A model generated the notes under the pieces. That model was not told the DNA's origin and did not search any database. It saw only the letters and a list, made by a program, of their open reading frames with translations. 64,000 nucleotides of DNA from Arthrobacter globiformis (GTDB taxonomy: Bacteria; Actinomycetota; Actinomycetes; Actinomycetales; Micrococcaceae), in NCBI RefSeq assembly GCF_003261175.1, contig NZ_QLNP01000077.1, positions 48,287 to 112,286 of the forward strand, read 5' to 3'. Positions 56,203-64,000 of this stretch are shown here, piece by piece (within the stretch, counting starts at the first letter, position 1; every line of letters begins with the position of its first letter). The position numbers and the translations under genes are program-made.

Positions 56203-57015
56203 CTAACTGTCCCGCGACGCCGTGAACGGCAGCCGGTGCAGCCGTTCCCCGATCCCGTTGCTTTCCTTGCGTGCCGCGCCCAATCGGCGCAGTTCGCGGA
56301 TGCGGCGTTCGGCCAGGACCGCCGCGAGGTAGTCGTCGGGAGTGGTCCCCGGCGGCGGTGACGGCGCCACGTATCCGGAGATCTCGGTGGCGAGAGCTGC
56401 GGCCATGCCGCTGCGCGACAGCGGCGACATCCGCGGCGCCTGGCGCACGAATTGCGCGGCACGCCGTCCCAGGGCGTCCGGAATCCGGCCGATGTCCGCG
56501 GCTTCAGCCCAGGCGGCCAGGTGCCGCGGAGCGACGGGGACGATTGAGGGTTCCACCGGTACCCGGCGCCGCAGCGAGTAGGTGCCCGCCACAATGTCGC
56601 CAAGCCGGCGGGACCTGCCGTCGAAGAGGGCGACGGCGATGGCAACACCGCCGAAGGTCAGGTAGATCTCCGGGAAGCCGATCAGCGCCCTGATGACCGC
56701 GTGGCGGAAACGTATGGCCCCGCCGTCGTCACGCACTATCCTCAGCCCGGCTGCCAGTTTTCCGAGCGACAGGCCCCGGGTCAGGGTCTCCACCGTTGCC
56801 GGGAGAATGACGAAGCACAGCACCACGCTGACCAGGGTGAGCGCCCCAGCTGCCGCCTCGTCCAGTTCATCCCGGGCGGCGCCCATTGCCATGAGTATTG
56901 CTATCAGCAGGGCAGTATGCACCACGACGTCGAGCAGCAGGCCGAGGGAGCGGGCAGCGAAGGACGCCGGACGGAGTTCAAGGACGACCGCCTCGCCTGT
57001 GATGAGTGGACTCAA
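56203..57015 (-). CDS. RDD-family membrane protein
   Basis: A 270-residue protein. The RDD family's Arg and Asp lie in helix 1 (SFAARSLGLLLDVVVHTALL), and a second conserved block SLGKLAAGLRIVRDDGGAIRF precedes helix 3. About four helices are followed by an 80-residue soluble tail. RDD proteins are poorly understood; some carry sodium/proton exchange. TTG start at 57015. It is divergent from the SpoIIM gene, 71 bases away; RDD and SpoIIM genes are neighbours in many actinobacteria. Confidence 0.9.
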   Translation of the reverse strand: MSPLITGEAVVLELRPASFAARSLGLLLDVVVHTALLIAILMAMGAARDELDEAAAGALTLVSVVLCFVILPATVETLTRGLSLGKLAAGLRIVRDDGGAIRFRHAVIRALIGFPEIYLTFGGVAIAVALFDGRSRRLGDIVAGTYSLRRRVPVEPSIVPVAPRHLAAWAEAADIGRIPDALGRRAAQFVRQAPRMSPLSRSGMAAALATEISGYVAPSPPPGTTPDDYLAAVLAERRIRELRRLGAARKESNGIGERLHRLPFTASRDS

Positions 57016-57086
57016 TTCCCTGCCCCCTACGTCGTTCCGGCCACCGGTCGCCTAAAGTCTAGTTCGCCGCAGGCTAGGGTAGGAGC

Positions 57087-58079
57087 GTGGACATGGACGC
57101 CTTCTCCGCCGTCAACTCTGACACGTGGTCGCGGCTGCATCACCTTGCGCACCAGCGGCGCCTGAGCGGTGCCGACGCCGATGAACTGCTGCGCCTGTAC
57201 CAGGTGACCTCCGCCCACCTCTCCCTGCTGCGTTCCACCGGACCGGAAAGCGGCCTGTCCGCCTCCCTGTCCGCCACTTTGGCGCAGGCGCGCACCCGCT
57301 TCACCGGGGCACGGTCGAACTTCATGGAGGACCTGGCGCAGTTCTTTGTGCTGGCCCTCCCGGCCGCGCTGTACCGGATCCGCTGGCTGACCGTGGCCTG
57401 CGGCGCCGCGTTCTGCCTGGTTGGCTGCGCCTTCGCCCTGTGGATTGGCACTTCCCCCGAAGCCCTGCGTGCCGTTGCCACGGAAAGGGAAGTGCAGCGG
57501 TACGTGGAGCAGGACTTTATTGACTACTACTCGGAGAACCCGGCGGCGTCGTTTGCCGGGGCCGTGTGGACCAACAATGCCTGGATCAGTGCCCAGGCCG
57601 TTGCCCTGGGCATCACGGGTTTCTGGGTGCCCATGATCCTGTTCGCCAACGCCCAGGGAGCGGGGGTGGCTGCCGGGATGTTCGCCGCAGTGGGAAAGAC
57701 GGAGGTGTTCTTCAGTTACATCCTGCCGCACGGGCTCATGGAGCTGACGGCAGTGTTCGTTGCCTGCGCGGCAGGGCTGAGAATCTTTTGGGCGATGGTG
57801 TCGCCGGGCACCCGGACCCGGTCCCGCGCCGTCGCAGTGGAGGGCCGGTCCATGATCACGGTCGCGCTTGGCCTCGTCCTGGTGCTGTTTGTCTCAGGGC
57901 TCGTGGAGGGTTTCGTTACGCCCAGCACTTTGCCGGTGTGGGCGAAGATCAGTATCGGCGCGGCGGTGCTGGCGGCATACTGGTGGTATGTGCTGGTCTG
58001 CGGGGGACGGGCTTACCGCGCCGGCGCGCGCGGCGACTTGGGCAGCCAGGACGCTGGCTATACAGAACTTGCAGCCTGA
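57087..58079 (+). CDS. Stage II sporulation protein M family (SpoIIM/DUF95) membrane protein
   Basis: A 330-residue protein: a soluble helical N-terminus (DTWSRLHHLAHQRRLSGADADELLRLYQVTSAHLS), then about seven membrane helices with NNAWISAQAVALGITGFWVPMILFANAQGAG and the family's PHGLMELTAVFVACAAGL block. In spore formers SpoIIM acts in peptidoglycan remodelling; in non-sporulating actinobacteria the role is unknown. GTG start. It is divergent from an RDD gene. Confidence 0.88.
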   Translation: MDMDAFSAVNSDTWSRLHHLAHQRRLSGADADELLRLYQVTSAHLSLLRSTGPESGLSASLSATLAQARTRFTGARSNFMEDLAQFFVLALPAALYRIRWLTVACGAAFCLVGCAFALWIGTSPEALRAVATEREVQRYVEQDFIDYYSENPAASFAGAVWTNNAWISAQAVALGITGFWVPMILFANAQGAGVAAGMFAAVGKTEVFFSYILPHGLMELTAVFVACAAGLRIFWAMVSPGTRTRSRAVAVEGRSMITVALGLVLVLFVSGLVEGFVTPSTLPVWAKISIGAAVLAAYWWYVLVCGGRAYRAGARGDLGSQDAGYTELAA

Positions 58080-58234
58080 TTATTACCGCCGGCTGATTAT
58101 TCCTGCCGTGGCGGGGTGGCACATCGCGGTGCCGGAGCGGCTGACGGTAGGCTCTTGGGGAGATACAAAGCGCTGCCCGGCCCCGGCATTCCCGGTGGCC
58201 TCGGAGCGTGGACGCCTACGGAAGTGAAGCTGCA

Positions 58235-59473
58235 GTGAAAGACAATACTCCGACCCCGTCCGGACGCCTTGATCCGCGGCTGGATCCGGCGGCAAACCCT
58301 GCGCTGGATCCCGCGGAGGACACCGACGAGCCGGCGTTTGACTGGATGAAGCCCGCGCCTGCAGCACGCGCCGCCGAGGAGGAGGGCGCTACCGGTCCTG
58401 CCGCGGCGCAGCCGGAAAGCCGTGCCGACCGCAAGGCGGCGGAGGCGGCTGCCGCCGGGGGAGCCGGGACCGACCCGAACAAGGAGGCGGGCCGGGACGC
58501 TGCGGCAAGCCAGGACGCTGAGACAGATCGGCAGACGGAGTTTCGCCAGCCGTCTGCGGCTGGTTCCTCCTCCATGGGCACCCACTACAGGGAGCCCCTC
58601 CCCACCTCCGCCCTGCAGGTACGCCCTCCGCAGGAGGAAGTGGAGCGCCGCAACGCCGAGCGGGAGCAGGCAGCCAGGGCCAAGCCGGTGCTGCCCCGGT
58701 TCCTCCAGGTATTGCTGGCCATCTTCTACCCCGTCATCCTCCTGGTCCTGGCCGTGCGCGCCGTGACCAGCCCGCTCTTCCTCTGGGTGGAGTACCACCG
58801 GCCCGGGTTCCCCGGGGACGGCTACGGCTTCAACGCGGACGACCGCATGACCTACGGCTCCTACGCCGTGGACTACCTGAGCAACTGGTCCGGTCCGCGC
58901 TACCTGGGCGAACTGGTTAACCGCAGCGGTGAAAAGCTGTTCAAGGACGGCGAGGTCAGCCACATGGCCGACGTGAAGCTCGTCTTCCTGTCCGCGTTCG
59001 GAGCAGGGGCCCTGATGATCCTGATCAGCATCATCGCCATCATCTACCTGCGGCGGCGCACGCCCGGCGGAGTGCGCCGGGGGCTGTTCGCCGGCTCCAT
59101 TGTGACGCTGGTGCTCATCATCGGCCTTGGCACCCTCGCCGCCCTCGGGTGGCAGCAGTTCTTCACCGAGTTCCACCGCATCTTCTTCGCCGCCGGCTCC
59201 TGGACGTTTGCGCTTGAGGATACGCTGATCCGGCTCTTCCCCGGGCAGTTCTGGATCGACGCGGGCCTGGTCATCGCCGCGCTTGTCCTCATCACAGCGG
59301 TGCTGACGCTGATCCTGACCTGGCCCACCCGCAGGCGCCGCGGACTGGCCCCGGCCAAGAAGGGCCGTAAGGGCAACGATGCTGAGGGCGATGCAGAGGG
59401 CAGGGACGTGAAGGACGACGCCGGCGCCGATGAGGCTCCACGGACAGGCAACGTCCGTCCCGTGAACCTGTAG
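58235..59473 (+). CDS. TIGR01906/DUF1461 integral membrane protein
   Basis: Function unknown. The first 140 residues are Pro/Ala/Asp/Glu-rich and disordered-looking. Four membrane helices follow, with the conserved outer segment GFNADDRMTYGSYAVDYL and the EVSHMADVKLVF block of DUF1461 at about residues 205-265, and a charged cytoplasmic tail of 40 residues. GTG at 58235 is preferred because GGAAG lies ten bases upstream; in-frame GTGs at 58208 and 58223 are alternatives. The stop lies against a fossil of an acyl-CoA synthetase gene on the other strand. Confidence 0.87.
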   Translation: MKDNTPTPSGRLDPRLDPAANPALDPAEDTDEPAFDWMKPAPAARAAEEEGATGPAAAQPESRADRKAAEAAAAGGAGTDPNKEAGRDAAASQDAETDRQTEFRQPSAAGSSSMGTHYREPLPTSALQVRPPQEEVERRNAEREQAARAKPVLPRFLQVLLAIFYPVILLVLAVRAVTSPLFLWVEYHRPGFPGDGYGFNADDRMTYGSYAVDYLSNWSGPRYLGELVNRSGEKLFKDGEVSHMADVKLVFLSAFGAGALMILISIIAIIYLRRRTPGGVRRGLFAGSIVTLVLIIGLGTLAALGWQQFFTEFHRIFFAAGSWTFALEDTLIRLFPGQFWIDAGLVIAALVLITAVLTLILTWPTRRRRGLAPAKKGRKGNDAEGDAEGRDVKDDAGADEAPRTGNVRPVNL

Positions 59474-59620
59474 CGGCGTTTCCGCAGGGACGGCTGCTCG
59501 GCCGTACAGCTCCTCGATTTCCGCCTCATAGTCTTTGACGACGGCGGCCCTCTTGAGTTTGAGGGACGGTGTCAGGATGCCCGGCGTCTTGATTCGGTTG
59601 ATGATCACGTCCGGACTCCG
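59474..59620 (-). pseudogene. C-terminal fossil of a long-chain acyl-CoA synthetase
   Basis: The minus strand reads RIKTPGILTPSLKLKRAAVV, then KDYEAEIEELYG, the characteristic last 30 residues of long-chain fatty acyl-CoA ligases (LTPSLKxKR with the catalytic lysine region, then a terminal helix ending in LYG). Nothing resembling the AMP-binding domain lies upstream, where the PMT gene ends 14 bases away. The original stop codon is gone. It is a remnant after deletion, not a gene. Confidence 0.7.
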
Positions 59621-59634
59621 CCTGCAATCGTGCC

Positions 59635-61341
59635 TCAGATCCAGGAAGGCATCCACATCCTGAGCCGCCAGTCCTGGTACGTGATCATTTCGGCGGTCCA
59701 GACCGGGTAGAAGAAGGAGGAGATCAGGACCGCAGCCACGAGGAACAGGGCGACGCCGTACAGCCCCGAGCGCCGGCGCCACGGCGGGTCGGTGGTTTTT
59801 CCCAGTACCAGGCCGAGGCAGTACACGAGCGCCAGGACCAGGAAGGGTTCAAAGGACACCGCGTAGAAGAAGAACATGGTCCGTTCCGGGTACATGAACC
59901 ACGGCAGGTAGCCGGAGCCGACGGCGGCCAGCACGGCCCCGGCCCGCCAGTCGCGCCTGCCCGCCCACCAGAACAGCAGGATGACGAGTGCTATGGCGGC
60001 GCTCCACCAGATCAGTGGGTTGCCGACGGACAGGATGGCCGAGGTGCAGTTGGCGAAATCGCAGCCGGGGGTGCCCTGCTTGGGGGACTCGTAGAAGAAC
60101 GAGGTGGGCCTGCCCATCACCAGCCAGCTCCAGGCGCTCGCCTCATAGGGGTGCTCCGAGCTGAGCCCCTGGTGGAACTTGTAGGCCTCAAGGTGGTAGT
60201 GCGCCAGGGACCGCACGGAGTCCGGCAGCCAGCCCCATTCCGTGCTGGGGTTCGCCTCCGCCCAGCGCCGGTAGTAGGCATCCGTGGACCGGAACCATCC
60301 CGTCCAGCTGGCGGCGTAGGTCACGGCGGCCACGGGCACGATGCTGACGAAGGCCAGGAGCCCGTCCTTGATGATTCCGGCGCTGATCCAGCCGCGGACG
60401 CCGGCGGTCCGTCGGGCGCTCAGGTCCCAGAACACCGTCAGCAGCCCGAAGCCGGCCACGAAGAACAGCGCCGACCACTTGGTGCCGACTGCCAGCCCCA
60501 GGCAGATGCCGGCCGCGACCCGCCACCAGCGGACGCCCAGCCAGGGGCCGGACAGCAGCTGGAGCGTGGACGGCCTGCCGGTGGGGGAGGCGGCCGCCTG
60601 CCTGGCGAGCCGGGCCGCCAGCCGCCGCCGGCCGTCGTCGCGGTCCAGCAGCAGCGCTCCGAACGCCGCCAGGACCCAGAACATCAGGAAGATGTCCAGT
60701 AGCGACGTGCGTGACATGACCAGGTGGTGCCCGTCGACGGCGAGCAGCAGGCCGGCTGCGCCGCCGAGGACCAGGGAGCCGAAAAGCTTCTGGGCTATCA
60801 GCGCGAGAAGGGCCACGGACAGGGTCCCGGTCAGCGCCGCGGCGAACCGCCAGCCGAAGGGGTTATCGGCCCCGAAGAGCCACATGCCTGCGGCGATCAT
60901 CCACTTGCCCACGGGCGGGTGCACGACGTATTCGGGCGTGGTCAGCAGCACGTTGGGGTTGCCGGCCACGAACGCGTCGTTGGCTTTGTCCGGCCAGCTC
61001 CGCTCGTAGCCGCTCACCAGCAGCGAGTAGCCGTCCTTGACGTAGTACGTCTCGTCAAAAACGAGGCTGCGGGGGGCATCCAGCCGGACGAACCGCAGGA
61101 CGCCGCCCACGGCGGCCGTCAGGGCGGGGACCAGCCAGAACCAGAGCCGCAGCGACGGCGGGTAGTCCCGCCAGGTGCGGATGCCGCCGATCAGGCGCCG
61201 GGTGAGGGCGTCGGCCGTGAAGGCCTCCGAGGGGCGGCTGATCCAGCGCTTCCCGAGCGGGCCACGGTCTTCGGTGGCGGGTGCGGAAGCCGGGGTAATC
61301 GGTGGTTCGGCCCCGTCAGGGCGCACGGAGGTCTGCGTCAC
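59635..61341 (-). CDS. Dolichyl-phosphate-mannose-type protein O-mannosyltransferase (PMT, GT39)
   Basis: Transfers mannose from polyprenyl-phosphate-mannose to Ser/Thr of exported proteins. The catalytic DE is in LVFDETYYVKDGYSLL near residue 95, the first outer loop; HPPVGKWMIAAGMWLFG and SRTSLLDIFLMFW near 145-220 are conserved PMT segments. About 11 helices over 568 residues. ATG start with a 70-residue soluble lead. Divergent from rsmI, 56 bases apart, an arrangement conserved in actinobacteria to my memory. ManA in this window can supply its mannose. Confidence 0.94.
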   Translation of the reverse strand: MTQTSVRPDGAEPPITPASAPATEDRGPLGKRWISRPSEAFTADALTRRLIGGIRTWRDYPPSLRLWFWLVPALTAAVGGVLRFVRLDAPRSLVFDETYYVKDGYSLLVSGYERSWPDKANDAFVAGNPNVLLTTPEYVVHPPVGKWMIAAGMWLFGADNPFGWRFAAALTGTLSVALLALIAQKLFGSLVLGGAAGLLLAVDGHHLVMSRTSLLDIFLMFWVLAAFGALLLDRDDGRRRLAARLARQAAASPTGRPSTLQLLSGPWLGVRWWRVAAGICLGLAVGTKWSALFFVAGFGLLTVFWDLSARRTAGVRGWISAGIIKDGLLAFVSIVPVAAVTYAASWTGWFRSTDAYYRRWAEANPSTEWGWLPDSVRSLAHYHLEAYKFHQGLSSEHPYEASAWSWLVMGRPTSFFYESPKQGTPGCDFANCTSAILSVGNPLIWWSAAIALVILLFWWAGRRDWRAGAVLAAVGSGYLPWFMYPERTMFFFYAVSFEPFLVLALVYCLGLVLGKTTDPPWRRRSGLYGVALFLVAAVLISSFFYPVWTAEMITYQDWRLRMWMPSWI

Positions 61342-61397
61342 GAGCCCATGCTACCGTTCGCGGCTTGAAGAACGCCGGACGGCAGTAGGCTGGATCC

Positions 61398-62357
61398 GTG
61401 GACCATGAAGCGAGCACCGCCCCTGACAGCAGTTCCGACCCCGCCAGCAATTCAGAGGCGCCCGCCGGTTCAGAACCGGATGGCGGGAGGGCCGGCAGAA
61501 GGGAGCAGGACTCCCGCAGCGGCGGTCCGGGACGGATCGTCCTGGCGGCAACACCCATCGGCAACGTGGGCGACGCTTCCGCCCGGCTCGTGGAGCTGCT
61601 GGCGACGGCCGACATCGTGGCTGCCGAGGACACCCGGCGGCTGCACCGCCTGGTGCAGAGCCTGGACGTCGCCGTGAGCGGGCGGATCATCAGCTACCAC
61701 GAGCACAACGAGGCGACGAAGACCGCGGAACTCCTGGAGCAGGTCCGCTCCGGAAAGACCCTCGTCATGGTCACCGACGCGGGCATGCCTGCAGTCTCCG
61801 ACCCCGGCTTCCGGCTGGTGGAAGGCGCGGTGGCGGCGGGCCTCACCGTCACGGCCGTCCCCGGGCCGTCGGCCGTCCTCACCGCCCTGGCCCTGTCCGG
61901 CCTGCCCACCGACAGGTTCTGTTTCGAAGGGTTCCTGCCGCGGAAGGCCGGCGAACGGTCCGCCCGCCTGGCCGATCTCGACGCCGAACGCCGCACCATG
62001 GTTTTCTTCGAGGCGCCGCACCGGCTAGAGGCCATGCTGCGGGCCCTGCACGAGCGCTTCGGCCCGGACCGGCGGGCAGCGGTCTGCCGGGAACTCACCA
62101 AGACCTACGAGGAGGTCCTCCGCGGCTCGCTCCGGGAGATGCTGCAGTGGGCGGAGGCCAACGAGGTGCGCGGCGAGATCGCCGTGGTGGTGGCAGGCGC
62201 GCCGGAGCGTGCGCCCGGCTCGCCCGAGGACGGTGTCGCCGCCGTCAATGAACTCGTGGCCAAGGGTGTCCGGCTCAAGGAAGCCGTCGCAGCCGTCGCC
62301 GAGGAAACCCGCGTGAGCAAGCGGGAACTGTACTCCGCCGTCCTCGCGGCGCGGTGA
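61398..62357 (+). CDS. rsmI: 16S rRNA 2'-O-ribose C1402 methyltransferase
   Basis: SAM-dependent enzyme that methylates the ribose of C1402 in the ribosomal decoding centre. The N-terminal lead of 50 residues is not conserved; then RIVLAATPIGNVGDASARLVE, VAAEDTRRLHRLV, and GMPAVSDPGFRLVEGAVAAG with AVPGPSAVLTALALSGLP are diagnostic of the RsmI tetrapyrrole-methylase fold. The C-terminal helix FRVSKRELY-like end (EETRVSKRELYSAVLAAR) is present. GTG start. 319 residues, slightly longer than usual because of the lead. Confidence 0.95.
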   Translation: MDHEASTAPDSSSDPASNSEAPAGSEPDGGRAGRREQDSRSGGPGRIVLAATPIGNVGDASARLVELLATADIVAAEDTRRLHRLVQSLDVAVSGRIISYHEHNEATKTAELLEQVRSGKTLVMVTDAGMPAVSDPGFRLVEGAVAAGLTVTAVPGPSAVLTALALSGLPTDRFCFEGFLPRKAGERSARLADLDAERRTMVFFEAPHRLEAMLRALHERFGPDRRAAVCRELTKTYEEVLRGSLREMLQWAEANEVRGEIAVVVAGAPERAPGSPEDGVAAVNELVAKGVRLKEAVAAVAEETRVSKRELYSAVLAAR

Positions 62358-62389
62358 CATCCTCGCTCTGCTGAGCCTGCCGGGCCCGC

Positions 62390-62403
62390 TGTGCAGCTGC
62401 ACA
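62390..62403. promoter_or_regulatory. Palindrome TGTGCAGCTGCACA upstream of gabD-type gene
   Basis: A perfect 14-bp palindrome 33 bases after the rsmI stop. Its half-site TGTGCAG recurs in a second inverted repeat at 62515-62533, nearer to the next gene. Confidence 0.6.
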
Positions 62404-62514
62404 ACGGATGGCGGGACTGGCAGTGCGCAGATGCGTAGACACTGCCGAGACGCGGGCAGTACCGTGGCTTTTAATCCAGCCAAGCATGCAGCGGGCGGCA
62501 GGCGGCGGCACGCC

Positions 62515-62533
62515 GTGTGCAGGAGCTGCACAC
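62515..62533. promoter_or_regulatory. Inverted repeat GTGTGCAG-GAG-CTGCACAC upstream of gabD-type gene
   Basis: An 8-bp perfect inverted repeat with a three-base gap, ending 34 bases before the gene start. It shares the half-site with the palindrome at 62390-62403, so both may bind one regulator. Confidence 0.65.
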
Positions 62534-62567
62534 AACCGGCAATCCGATTGCTGACGAGGGAGTCACC

Positions 62568-64000
62568 GTGTCTGTTACTACACAGTCCACTGCCACCGCA
62601 GAACGCGAAAGCGAACTGCTCGCGTCTGTTCCCACCGGCCTGCTCATCAATGGCGAGTGGCGGTCCGCGGCGTCGGGCAAGACGTTCGACGTCGAGGATC
62701 CCGCCACCGGGAAGGTGCTGCTGAGCATCGCCGACGCCGGTGCCGAGGACGGCGCCGCTGCCCTGGACGCGGCCGCCGCCGCCCAGGAGTCCTGGGCGAA
62801 GGTGCCGGCCAGGGAGCGCGGAGAGATCCTGCGCCGGGCCTTTGACCTGGTTACCGAGCGGGCCGAGGACTTTGCCCTGCTCATGACCTTGGAAATGGGC
62901 AAGCCGCTGGCCGAAGCACGCGGCGAAGTCACCTATGGCGCCGAGTTTCTGCGCTGGTTCTCCGAGGAAGCCGTCCGCGCCTTCGGCCGCTACTCCGTCT
63001 CCCCGGATGGCAAGTCCCGGCTGCTGGTGACCAAGAAGCCGGTGGGCCCGTGCCTGCTGATCACGCCGTGGAACTTCCCGCTGGCCATGGCCACCCGCAA
63101 GATTGCCCCCGCCGTCGCCGCCGGCTGCACCATGGTCCTCAAACCCGCGAAGCTCACCCCTTTGACGTCGATGCTGTTCGCCGCCGTGATGCAGGAGGCC
63201 GGCCTCCCAGCCGGGGTGCTCAACGTGATTCCGTCCTCCAGCGCAGGGGCCACCACCGGGCCGCTGATCAAGGACTCCCGGCTGCGGAAGCTCTCCTTCA
63301 CCGGTTCCACCGAGGTGGGCCGCCGGCTGCTGTCCGACGCCTCCGAGACGGTCCTGCGGACCTCGATGGAACTGGGCGGCAACGCCCCGTTCGTGGTGTT
63401 TGAAGACGCCGACGTCGATGCCGCCGTCGCCGGCGCCATGCTGGCCAAGCTGCGGAACATGGGCGAGGCCTGCACCGCCGCGAACCGCTTCATCGTGCAC
63501 GAGTCCGTCGCCGACGAATTCGCCGAGAAGTTCGCCGCGAAGATGAAGGACATGACCACCGCCCGCGGCACCGAGCCCGAGTCCAAGGTGGGCCCGCTGA
63601 TCGACGCGAAGAGCCGGGACAAGGTCCACGAACTGGTCACCGATGCCGTCTCCGCGGGTGCCACCACCGTGGTGGGCGGCGCGCCCGTGGACGGGCCGGG
63701 CTACTTCTACCAGCCCACCATCCTTAAGGGCGTCACCGAGGGAACCCGGATCCTGTCCGAGGAGATCTTCGGCCCGGTCGCCCCGATCATCACGTTCTCC
63801 TCCGAGGACGAGGCCGTGCGCCTGGCCAACAACACCGAATACGGGCTGGTGGCCTACGTCTTCACGAAGGACCTCAACCGCGGCATCCGGATGGGCGAGC
63901 GGCTCGAGACCGGCATGCTGGGCCTGAACGCCGGCGTCGTCTCCAACGCCGCGGCACCCTTCGGCGGCGTCAAGCAGTCCGGCCTGGGCCGTGAAGGCGG
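62568..64000 (+). CDS. gabD: NAD(P)-dependent succinate-semialdehyde dehydrogenase, 3' end beyond the window
   Basis: Oxidises succinate semialdehyde to succinate in GABA degradation. The aldehyde dehydrogenase set is complete: LLITPWNFPLAMATRKIAPA (cofactor site), the LSFTGSTEVGRRLL strand, the general base in LRTSMELGGNAP, and the nucleophile Cys302 in GEACTAANRF. MGKPLAEARGEV and the TPWNFP-to-CTAAN spacing fit the SSADH/GabD branch, but related aldehyde dehydrogenases are hard to separate by eye. GTG start with GAGGG upstream. The reading frame is still open at the window end (GGVKQSGLGREGG). Confidence 0.88.
   Translation, partial: MSVTTQSTATAERESELLASVPTGLLINGEWRSAASGKTFDVEDPATGKVLLSIADAGAEDGAAALDAAAAAQESWAKVPARERGEILRRAFDLVTERAEDFALLMTLEMGKPLAEARGEVTYGAEFLRWFSEEAVRAFGRYSVSPDGKSRLLVTKKPVGPCLLITPWNFPLAMATRKIAPAVAAGCTMVLKPAKLTPLTSMLFAAVMQEAGLPAGVLNVIPSSSAGATTGPLIKDSRLRKLSFTGSTEVGRRLLSDASETVLRTSMELGGNAPFVVFEDADVDAAVAGAMLAKLRNMGEACTAANRFIVHESVADEFAEKFAAKMKDMTTARGTEPESKVGPLIDAKSRDKVHELVTDAVSAGATTVVGGAPVDGPGYFYQPTILKGVTEGTRILSEEIFGPVAPIITFSSEDEAVRLANNTEYGLVAYVFTKDLNRGIRMGERLETGMLGLNAGVVSNAAAPFGGVKQSGLGREG

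Noticed and set aside
62025-63629. 534-codon minus-strand frame opposite rsmI and gabD
   Set aside because: It crosses two well-recognised genes and reads as a shadow.

Overview
The window looks like chromosomal DNA of a high-GC actinobacterium of the Micrococcaceae, most likely Arthrobacter or Pseudarthrobacter. The evidence is a mycothiol conjugate amidase gene, a WhiB regulator, a type VII secretion-associated subtilase, many GTG/TTG starts, frequent ATGA stop/start overlaps, and a block (LCP, TIGR03089, WhiB, purE/purK, GtrA, manA, DUF3499, adenosylhomocysteinase) that resembles, from memory and unchecked, the M. tuberculosis Rv3248c-Rv3277 neighbourhood. I see no prophage, no insertion sequence, no CRISPR array and no rRNA. 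Most of the sequence is ordinary core genome.

Layout. 0-5 kb: the 3' end of a mycosin-like protease, type II NADH dehydrogenase, an ACT-GNAT fusion, a short UAA tRNA, and a LivK-like lipoprotein. 5-9.3 kb: the leftward liv operon (livH-livM-livG-livF), which converges on the binding protein at a perfect 22-bp hairpin. 9.6-16.3 kb: a Bax inhibitor-1 family protein, a thiolase, and a galactose locus (DeoR regulator-galT-galK leftward, galM divergent). 16.4-25.2 kb: an AI-2E family transporter, threonine deaminase, rhomboid protease, GreA, DUF4307, Mca, a DUF255 thioredoxin-like protein and a TrhA/PAQR protein. 25.4-30.8 kb: a prenyl transferase, a PIN-PhoH protein behind a structured leader with a small upstream ORF, a decayed GNAT gene, two uncharacterised proteins, a prepilin peptidase and a Nudix hydrolase.

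30.8-37.4 kb: an MFS drug transporter with its TetR regulator and operator-like repeats, fumarase, a beta-carbonic anhydrase, DUF4245, and GlpX fructose-bisphosphatase. 37.4-38.6 kb: an AbiEi/DUF559-like gene broken by an 8-bp duplication and bracketed by two inverted copies of one palindromic repeat. 38.6-44.3 kb: FemX-like transferase, ManA, LCP ligase, PurE and PurK. 44.5-54.8 kb: GtrA, TIGR03089, WhiB with a promoter-overlapping palindrome, a very large glycosyltransferase-membrane protein, DUF5719, a divergent zincin-like protein, DUF3499, a Trm112-like protein and AhcY. 55-64 kb: an L,D-transpeptidase, RDD and SpoIIM membrane proteins, a DUF1461 protein, a fossil acyl-CoA synthetase C-terminus, protein O-mannosyltransferase, RsmI, and the start of a succinate-semialdehyde dehydrogenase with paired inverted repeats upstream.

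Functionally the region combines branched-chain amino acid import, Leloir galactose use, central carbon metabolism (fumarase, GlpX, ManA), purine synthesis, and a large cell-envelope group (FemX, LCP, GtrA, giant glycosyltransferase, L,D-transpeptidase, PMT). No complete, clearly undescribed system is evident. The best candidates for a second look are the palindrome-bracketed DUF559 unit, the class-I-shaped UAA tRNA, the PhoH leader ORF, the WhiB promoter palindrome, and the LivH with an added exported domain.
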